Part shown: one piece after another, positions 29,345 through 35,381 of the stretch
How positions within the stretch are numbered: the stretch's first letter is position 1
How the letters are laid out: each line of letters starts with the position of its first letter
Origin: Zygnema cylindricum
Lineage: Eukaryota > Streptophyta > Zygnematophyceae > Zygnematales > Zygnemataceae
DNA length: 35,381 nt
Reading direction: 5' to 3'
NCBI GenBank assembly: GCA_037447655.1
Contig: JBBHKE010001474.1
Location: forward strand, 126,001-161,381
Notes under the pieces: generated by a model
What the model was told of the DNA's origin: nothing
Database searches by the model: none
Seen by the model: only the letters and a program-made list of their open reading frames with translations
Position numbers and translations under genes: made by a program

Positions 29345-29348
29345 TCTG

Positions 29349-29404
29349 AGACCTCCATAGGTCTCCATAGGTCCTCAGACCTCCATAGGTCTCCATAGGT
29401 CCTC
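29349..29404 (+). repeat. 28-bp tandem duplication
   Basis: AGACCTCCATAGGTCTCCAT, then AGGTCCTC, occurs twice in a row at the edge of R2 copy 2. Confidence 0.85.
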
Positions 29405-29970
29405 AGAAGAGGCAGCTCACACTAAGCCTCTAGGATAACCCTGGCCCTTTTGTGTTTCATCAAGTATAATTGCCACCCTGACAGAAAAAAACTCTAACCA
29501 CCTTCACCCCTGTGAAGGCAAGACTCCCCTGAGTCTATAGCAAAAAGAATCTATGAATTTGCTCCTTTGAGCAGTAAGTTATGAAGGGTCAAAGTTGACC
29601 TTTTGTACAAAAGCTCTCTTGGAGAGAGGGTCCAATCTATCAAATTTTTCTATGTCCTATCTCTCTCTAAGACTCTATCTACTGAAGTACGGCACCAATC
29701 ATAATACTGTATCGTACATAAAGGTACAAGTGTCGATGTACTTTCTGTACAGCCATTGTAGGACATGGCCAACAAGTCGACACATGTCACTTTTGGCTTC
29801 GTTTCTGTAATCCCCGGAGATGTCGTAATCCAATGTGATTGTGCCACGTGGCAGTTGATGTGACATCGAACGCAAACCGCCGAAAACCTATTCCGCGATC
29901 TCGGCATGCTTCGTGGCCGTTCGTCTTACGCAATATTTGTTTCGTCTTCGAAACAAGATGCGCGGTATCC
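29405..29970 (-). repeat. Dispersed repeat R2, copy 2 (inverted)
   Basis: Reverse complement of the order seen at 3821-4370: GATACCGCGCAT, CCACGTGGCAC, CATTGGATTACGAC, CCGGGGATTAC, GACATGTGTCGA, GTACAGAAAGTACATCGAC, the 'CTCTCTCTAAGACTCTATCTACT' region as its complement, GATTCTTTTTG and CTGTCAGGGTGGC. In the minus direction it ends with a stretch containing a 22-base inverted CACCTTCACCCCTGTGAAGG hairpin (29500-29519). Confidence 0.7.
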
Positions 29971-29994
29971 AATAATGTGGAGCCAACCAAAATA

Positions 29995-30740
29995 TGCTTG
30001 CATTGAACTTTAACCGTCATAAGAAATCAACAATCCACACGGCCGACCAAGTGTTATGTTAACAAAACTGCGACAACCATGTGTAAATAAAAGTGTTGCG
30101 TGCAACCCCAATTCATTACTACATTGAAAACGAAATTGACATTGATTCGCATAAGTGAAAATATTGTTGTCAATATAGCAATGTTGTTCCATAAATAGCG
30201 TGGTTTGATTTAATCGCGTGTGACGACACGTACTTTTTCTAATTTAGTTTTATTGACATTTCTACGGGTGTCAGTTTTCATATCATGTACAAAATTTATT
30301 TCGTTTCGTGCGAGTCAATTTATCCGTACAAGACACTTATTACTTTTGTTGAAAGCGGGTACATTTCTCGTTGGTATTAATTTGCTTCTAAGTTCAATGT
30401 AATGATTCGGATTAGATTTTAATTTTGAGGCTAATGGTGGACCTCCATTAGCGAAACAGTGAGGTTACGTTTTCGTACAATTCTGTACCATGTTTTTCTT
30501 TTTTCTTTGGAAACATCTTTACATAAGACCTATCAAGAATCCAAGCTTATGGGCTTAAACCTTGACCGACCAATTGTTTACCTTTTCGCGTATGCGACGC
30601 AATCGCTCAAACCGTCCACTAACTTGGGTTCACGTGAAAAAAAAAGTCAAAATCCACTACAAACAAGCGATGAAAACTTTACATGTCGTACAGGCCATGT
30701 GCCTTCCGACAGGGTGGGTGCAAATCCACCAAATGTCGTG
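29995..30740 (+). repeat. Dispersed repeat R1, copy C (least interrupted)
   Basis: Joins the blocks seen separately elsewhere: AACAATCCACACGGCCG through GTGACGACACG (as 27110-27310), the TTTCGTTTCGTGCGAG block (as 6838-6855), GTGAGGTTACG..ACAATTCTGTACC (as 15300 and 6990), CCAAGCTTATGG..GACCGACCAATTG (as 16308-16340) and CATGTGCC (as 16503). It shows the empty site for the hAT-like insertion at 15349 (ACCATGTTTTTCTTTTTTC here). Similarity may go on weakly to about 31065 (CTTACGTGATACC..CACGTA). Confidence 0.65.
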
Positions 30741-31065
30741 GGAAGATGTTTGTCGAAGGATATTTTTTGATGCTCCTTTTGCTATCAACTAACCTTCCTA
30801 GAGAAAGAATATGAGGTTTTAAAGCACTAGGAAAAATTCCGTACAATGATGTAGCACTTAGGTAAAAATCTAGGATTTGAGTACTCTTTAACAAATCCTA
30901 ATTTTCGTCCGCCCATATAGATTTTCATATAGATTTTAGGCTTGAAGAATGTTGACTATTTTTATCGTTTGAACATAAACTTACGTGATACCGTTAAAAA
31001 TTAAACACGTAGTTGAAAATTTGTATACGAACACGAACCTAATGGAGGATTCTACAAAATATCAA

Positions 31066-31689
31066 TGATGTTAAACATGTTTGTATGTTTACTAGGACCA
31101 CTTAATGATGGATTTGAGACTTAAGTTAAAAGTCAACATGTGCTTTTACGGGGGAGTTCACGTTGTGAGAAAGTGAGCTTGCACGCCAACTTTTATCAAG
31201 AGGGGGAGTAAAAGAGGGAGGGGACTAAACAACACACTTCAAGGGTTGGACGAAAAGGTCAAGCTCTACTAAGCGATCCTTTAAAAAGTTAGATTATGAC
31301 TTGATTCCAAAGGGCCAATAATGTGCGTATCGTCCGCAACTGGGAAGAGGCAAGAAGGGAAAGCGGTAGCGAAAGCGCAAAAGGCTCGGTAGTGGACAAA
31401 GGCAAACATTAGGGCCCGGAAAGGGTCACCTTAACGAATGCTGATCGTAAATGGAAGCGAAACCAAATCACCATCAACAGACAAAGGGAGGTTGTTGGTC
31501 AAAGAATAAAAAGCCATTACAAAAAAAAAAAATCGAACAATCGAGGAAATGACAACCATTAGCTCTTAAAATGGTGTTCCAATCCATTGTATCAAACATC
31601 GACTTAAAGGTAAACCAATCACGGTGGAGATCCAACAAAGCTCAAATCCCATGGACCGCAGCCTCAAGACCCCCTCGTGCTGCCACTCA
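31066..31689. other. Unrecognised stretch
   Basis: Contains an AGAGGGGGAGT purine run (31199-31209) that resembles a retrotransposon PPT. No flanking polyprotein motif or LTR could be found. Short frames without known motifs. Confidence 0.35.
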
Positions 31690-31772
31690 AAACATATTAT
31701 TACTATACTATTATTATCATCTTATTATTATATTGTATTATTATCCTATTTTATTATTACATTATTATATGG
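31690..31772 (+). repeat. (TTA)n-rich microsatellite
   Basis: TATTATTACTATACTATTAT and similar words over about 80 bases. Confidence 0.85.
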
Positions 31773-32185
31773 GAGGAATTGGACGAACATAAGAATAAAG
31801 GCTGAAAAATGCATAATTACATCCGACGAGATAAAAATATAATTTGATATTGCTTCAATACGAATATTGAAGAGTTCGTAATCAAAAGTTGTTTTTAATG
31901 AAAAGTTGGTCATAATTGATCATTTCAATATTGTAAAGACTGTTATCATTTAACACTAAGAGTCATGGGTAAAACCCTAAAAAACCCTAAAAAAAAAACA
32001 TGTTGTAAAGATAATGAAAAATTCAAATGGACAATTGATACATATACCAAGGTTAAATGTTTTTGCAGAAACATCTGAAAATTTGAAAAAATTCTAATCG
32101 CTATTGAAATAATTTATGCTCAAAAAAAAATGTGCCTTTGCATAATTTTAAAAATTACACCAAGGGACTCCCTGGAAAAAGACAG

Positions 32186-32455
32186 TGGAGAGGAGAGGGA
32201 GAGGGAGAGGGAGAGGGGGAGAGAGGGAAAGAGAGGGAGGAGAGAGGGAGGGGGAGAGAACACTTGAGGGAGGGAGAGGAGAGAGAGCGAGATGGGAGAG
32301 AGTTGGAGAAAGGGAGAGCGGGAGAGGGGGAAAGGAGGAGAGGGAGAGAGAAAGAAAAGAGAGGGAGAGAGGGAGAGAGAGAGGGGCAAGGAAAACGGGA
32401 GAGAGAGTGGTGGGGAGAGAGGGAGGGCGAGAGGGAGAGAGGGGGAGAGGGGAAT
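32186..32455 (+). repeat. GAGAGG purine tract
   Basis: About 270 bases of GA/GGGA repeats resembling the filler of 8889-12245 but without its ATTTTTGAG motif. Overlying Arg/Glu and Ser/Leu frames are artefacts. Confidence 0.9.
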
Positions 32456-33080
32456 TGTGGGTTCCTATTTTGTTACTCCTTGTTTAGCCATCTTTCTCAA
32501 AGCAAACACATCCGCAATAAAGTTTTTGTACCACGCTATCCTCTAATGTGATTTTCCAATTTTTTCATTTTCTTTTGCTTTTGCTTTTCTTTTTTTCCTG
32601 TACTCAAATTCTGATCAGTGCTAAAGACAAGCACAAAAGAAAACAAAAAAAATAAAAAATCCACTAATTTCGCTGTGTATTCTACAACTTAACTTTTTGC
32701 ACCGAAATTTATCGAGAAAACTTTCTAAACTTTACATAAAAAAGAGATATTAAAGTTCTCGTAATTATAACATCTTTTAGGAGAAGAGGCAGAAAATTTC
32801 CATTGAAAGTGAAAAAATAAAAGAACATAAACGTTTTTCTAGTTTTGCTACTAAATGATTTGCTAGTTACCAGTAAAGTTAACAATTTATTAGCTTCCAG
32901 TTTCCTGTTATTAGTTAGTATCCGTTAAACTAAAACATGTCTTAAAAAAACGGAAAAAAAAATCGTCACCTTTTTTTGAGTACACATGAGCTTATTGGAA
33001 CAAAAATTTGAAGTCGACACTTCTTTTTTCCGGTTGTCTGATGAAAACGTCAACGATTGGAAAAAGACAATGCACAATAA

Positions 33081-33638
33081 TTACTTGATGTCGAAGTCAA
33101 TATCGGTCATCGCGTCCAAAAGTTTTTCGTCCTCTGCCAGTTAAAACCAGAAAAGAAAAAAAAACAAAACAAGAAATCAAAAATTTGTGGGGCAGAATTT
33201 TTTGACGCTTTGGACAGTCTTCCACTATTGTGCTAAAAAACAATTTGAATCCAGAGGTCTAGGGAACGGTTCCCCTCCCTCTCCTCCTCTCCCACTCCTC
33301 TTCCTCTCCTCTCCTCCTCCTCTCCCTCTCCTCCTCTCCTTCTCTGCTCCCACTCCTCTCACTCTCCTCTTCCTCGGCTACTCACCCTCTCCTTCTCTCC
33401 CTCTCCTCCTCTCCCTCTCGCTCTCCTCCTCTCCTTCTCTAATTCTTTAACGATGTCCTCCCCCGAGCCTTCTCGTTGCTTTTTACCGTCAACATACATC
33501 AGTTGCCCTTAAATAAAGAAGCACGGTGACCGAGGAAAGGAGGAGCATCCCATATCTTTCCTACCAAGGGATCCAGTCCACACCTACGATCTTCAAGGGT
33601 GTGGACTTTAGTTTGTTAAGGCTGTGGGTAGTCATGTC
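33081..33638 (-). CDS. Weak candidate 3' end of a minus-strand gene (three exons)
   Basis: Three minus-strand segments join in phase: 33638-33584 (DMTTHSLNKLKSTPLKIV), 33507-33487 (QLMYVD) and 33133-33081 (DEKLLDAMTDIDFDIK, stop). All have AG acceptors (CATACAG, TTATTTAAG, AACTGGCAG) and GT donors (GTGTGG, GTAAAA), and both junctions are phase 1. The acidic tail looks like ordinary coding sequence. I recognise no family, the first acceptor has no pyrimidine tract, and short AG-GT pairs in phase arise by chance. The intron between 33487 and 33133 would contain the CT/GA tract. Confidence 0.2.
33269..33440 (+). repeat. CT-rich tract (TCCTCCTCTCCCTCTCC)n
   Basis: Pyrimidine repeat with occasional G. 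Coincident open frame is an artefact. Confidence 0.9.
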
Positions 33639-33760
33639 CTGTATGTTTTCCATTTGAGGGTGTGGTATATTTGTTTACTTTTGGCAGTTCCATATTTTAA
33701 CTAGCTTTGACTTTTTCGTTTGCTTTCTTTGCCTTAGATTTTCCGGTTTTCTGTGTACAG

Positions 33761-33912
33761 TTCCTCTCCCTCTCCTCCTCTCCCTCTCCTCTCCCCCCAG
33801 GTCCGGTTCCTCTACCTTATAAAAACCACAAAGCCACAAACCACAAATCCGCTCCTCCTCCCTCTCCTCCTCTCCCTCCAGGTCCGGTTCCTCTACCTTA
33901 TGGAAACCCAGG
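33761..33912 (+). repeat. 81-bp duplication of a CT tract plus GTCCGGTTCCTCTACCTTAT
   Basis: The 20-mer GTCCGGTTCCTCTACCTTAT occurs at 33801 and 33882, each preceded by CTCTCC..CCAG that looks like a splice acceptor. Between them are repeated CCACAAA words. Confidence 0.85.
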
Positions 33913-34090
33913 AATCCTCTCCCTCCCCCCCTGTCCGTTTCTGGTCGGCCCATTTTTGGCGTTTTGCGGAATGGGGAGTTTTGAGATTTTATAAAGAGGA
34001 AAGTCACGTCTACGAAAAGTGGTACGGAATAACTACATTAATTATTATTACGGATTGGATTTTATTTATTTATTATAATTATTTAAAAAA
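33882..34090 (+). CDS. Weak candidate exon with one hydrophobic segment
   Basis: After the second CAG acceptor the frame stays open and reads METQESSPSPP, WSAHFWRFAEWGVLRFYKEE, HVYEKWYGITTLIII and DWILFIYYNYL before low-complexity DNA. Aromatic and charged residues are mixed and a possible membrane segment is present. No family recognised and no partner exon found. Confidence 0.15.
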
Positions 34091-34800
34091 AAAAGTTTTT
34101 TTTTTGTATTTTTTTATTTTCATTGTATTTTTTTTTATTTTTTTTAATGCACTTTTGACGAAGTTTTGATGAATTTTTTATGTTTTTTTTCGATAATGAT
34201 TTTTTATTCATTTTCTTATGAATTGTTTTTTTTTTCGCATGTAATAATTTTGTTGAATGTTCAAAAATAAATTATATTTTATTCTACTGAAATCTATTGA
34301 ATTATAGCAAATTTTATCAAATTTTATTCGATTATACATTTTCCTGATTTTAATGAATTTCATTCAAATTTCTTTACAAAATTTATCAAATTTTGTTAAA
34401 CTTGATCAAAATTAATTCTGATTTTTATTGACTTTTACTTAACTTTATTGAATTTTTATAATTTTCACTTAATTTTACTGATTTAAGCTTAGAAATTTGC
34501 CTGTCTTTTGTCTTTTAGTGGAAAATGTCCAAAAATTGATAAAAAAATATACGTACATTGGTAATATGTCCTTTTATATCAGTTTTTTCAAGACAATAAC
34601 CAAAAAAAAGGATTCGACCAAAAAAAATGAAAAAAGTGGTGGTTCCTTTTTTTTTTTTTAAGTAGATTTTTAGGCATTCTCTTTTCTCCTTTCTTTTTCC
34701 GATTTCTAGACAAATTCACTCCTCTCCAAAATGAATCCATTTTTTCTATCGGAACTTTATTGTAAATTTGTGAATTATGGAAAATGGTAATAAAAATAAT
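34091..34800. other. T-rich stretch with degenerate TTTTATTGAA words
   Basis: Long T-runs (34092-34190), then recurring ATTTTATTGAATTT-like words at about 34285-34490. No gene. Confidence 0.6.
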
Positions 34801-34802
34801 AC

Positions 34803-34876
34803 TAATATTAACAATCTATATATCTATATATCTATATGCATAAATGTATATAAATGTATATAAGTATATATATTTT
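34803..34876 (+). repeat. TATATC/TATA-AATG microsatellite
   Basis: TATATATCTATATATC, then TATAAATGTATATAAATG. Confidence 0.85.
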
Positions 34877-34984
34877 AGTTTTGTTAAGCTTATTTAATAC
34901 GTTTTAACCTTTTTTTAAATTGGAAATGATTTTTTTTTGGCCTTTTTACCAGAAAAAGAACTTGTCGCTGGAAAAAGGACAAAT

Positions 34985-35220
34985 CTGGGAAATCACCAAA
35001 TTGCGAAAATAACAAAATTGTGAAAAGTGGCAAACTTGAGAAAATGAGAGAATTGGGAATAGAAAAATAAAACAGGAAAAAAAAATTGTAAATTTTGGAA
35101 AAATTGACAAAACTGAAAAAAATACAACAAAACTGACAAAATGACAAAAATGGGGAAAACAAGAAAAATGAAGAAAACGACAGAACTGGGAAAATGACAG
35201 AAATTGGGAAAATGACAGGT
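34985..35220 (+). repeat. Degenerate AAAATGACAAAATTGGG minisatellite
   Basis: Words like GACAAAAcTGGGAAAAT recur every 13-19 bases (for example 35104, 35131, 35141, 35180, 35196, 35211). Composition-driven minus-strand frames across it are not genes. Confidence 0.75.
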
Positions 35221-35300
35221 GGAATATTTCCAGACCTCCAGCTCTTGCGATTTACAAAGACCCATTTTTGGACCCCATTGTCTTTCAAGGCAAGATTCAT

Positions 35301-35381
35301 CTCTCTCGCTTCTCTCTTCCTCTCTCCCTTCCTCTCTCCCTCTCCCTCTCTCCCTCTCCCTCTCCCTCTCCCTCTCCCTCT
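35301..35381 (+). repeat. CT-rich tract running off the window
   Basis: CTCTCCCTC repeats from 35301 to the window end, becoming a regular CCCTCT hexamer after 35337. Confidence 0.9.

Noticed and set aside
31199-31209. Retrotransposon PPT
   Set aside because: The purine run resembles one, but neither polyprotein motifs upstream nor an LTR downstream could be found.
31972-31998. Plant-type telomere repeat (CCCTAAA)
   Set aside because: Only two imperfect AAACCCTAAAAA units in an A-rich context; too short to claim an interstitial telomere.
32120-32551. Arg/Glu-rich plus frame and Ser/Leu minus frame
   Set aside because: Both are readings of the GAGAGG tract.

Overview
This is a eukaryotic, repeat-dominated, mostly non-coding nuclear window. 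A green-lineage (plant or streptophyte-alga-like) host is the best guess, with low confidence. Three things suggest it: a Ty1/copia element whose primer-binding site matches the anticodon arm of plant-type initiator tRNA-Met, fragments of a MULE/FAR1-type transposase, and short coding exons separated by introns with ordinary GT/AG borders. I saw no rRNA, tRNA or CRISPR array. There is one host gene I would defend. It is incomplete because it runs into a 10-N assembly gap.

Layout. 1-3772: a decayed Ty1/copia element with both LTRs, PBS, PPT, gag remnants and the RT end plus RNase H. Its middle (protease, integrase, most of RT) is gone, and an inverted tandem array of LTR ends lies in its place. 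3821-4370: one copy of a dispersed repeat, here called R2 (second copy inverted at 29405-29970), followed by a 105-bp tandem duplication. 4692-5810: a 1.1-kb imperfect palindrome built from two opposed pieces of a MULE transposase. 6762-7430: copy of dispersed repeat R1. 7895-12245: a 4.3-kb pyrimidine-then-purine tract with a degenerate unit of about 40 bp. 12246-14178: AT-rich, nothing recognised.

14187-19935: nested DNA transposons inside older R1/R3 repeats. They are two copies of a CATAG-ended element with 8-bp target duplications, one TAGTG-ended hAT-like element with an 8-bp duplication, and one GGGCGTGTCCC-ended PIF/Harbinger-like element. For the last two, the flanking sequence rejoins to match uninterrupted copies elsewhere in the window.

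20045-23838: a multi-exon gene for a secretory-pathway J-domain-like protein in which the HPD motif reads NSE. The downstream part is lost at a (CT)n tract and gap (24116-24125). 24832-25104: remnant of a GCR1_C-like domain, probably from a mobile element. 25506-26466: three copies of a 324-bp satellite. 26666-27065: a GC-rich patch of unknown origin. 27110-28880: R1 fragment, a truncated hAT-like end and a 1-kb degenerate minisatellite. 29345-30740: R2 and R1 copies. 30741-35381: AT-rich DNA with microsatellites, purine/pyrimidine tracts, a weak candidate 3' gene end on the minus strand (33081-33638) and a weak candidate exon at 33882-34090.

Most long open frames here (7837-8837, 8806-11886, 23727-24344, 32120-32551) come from low-complexity DNA and are not genes.
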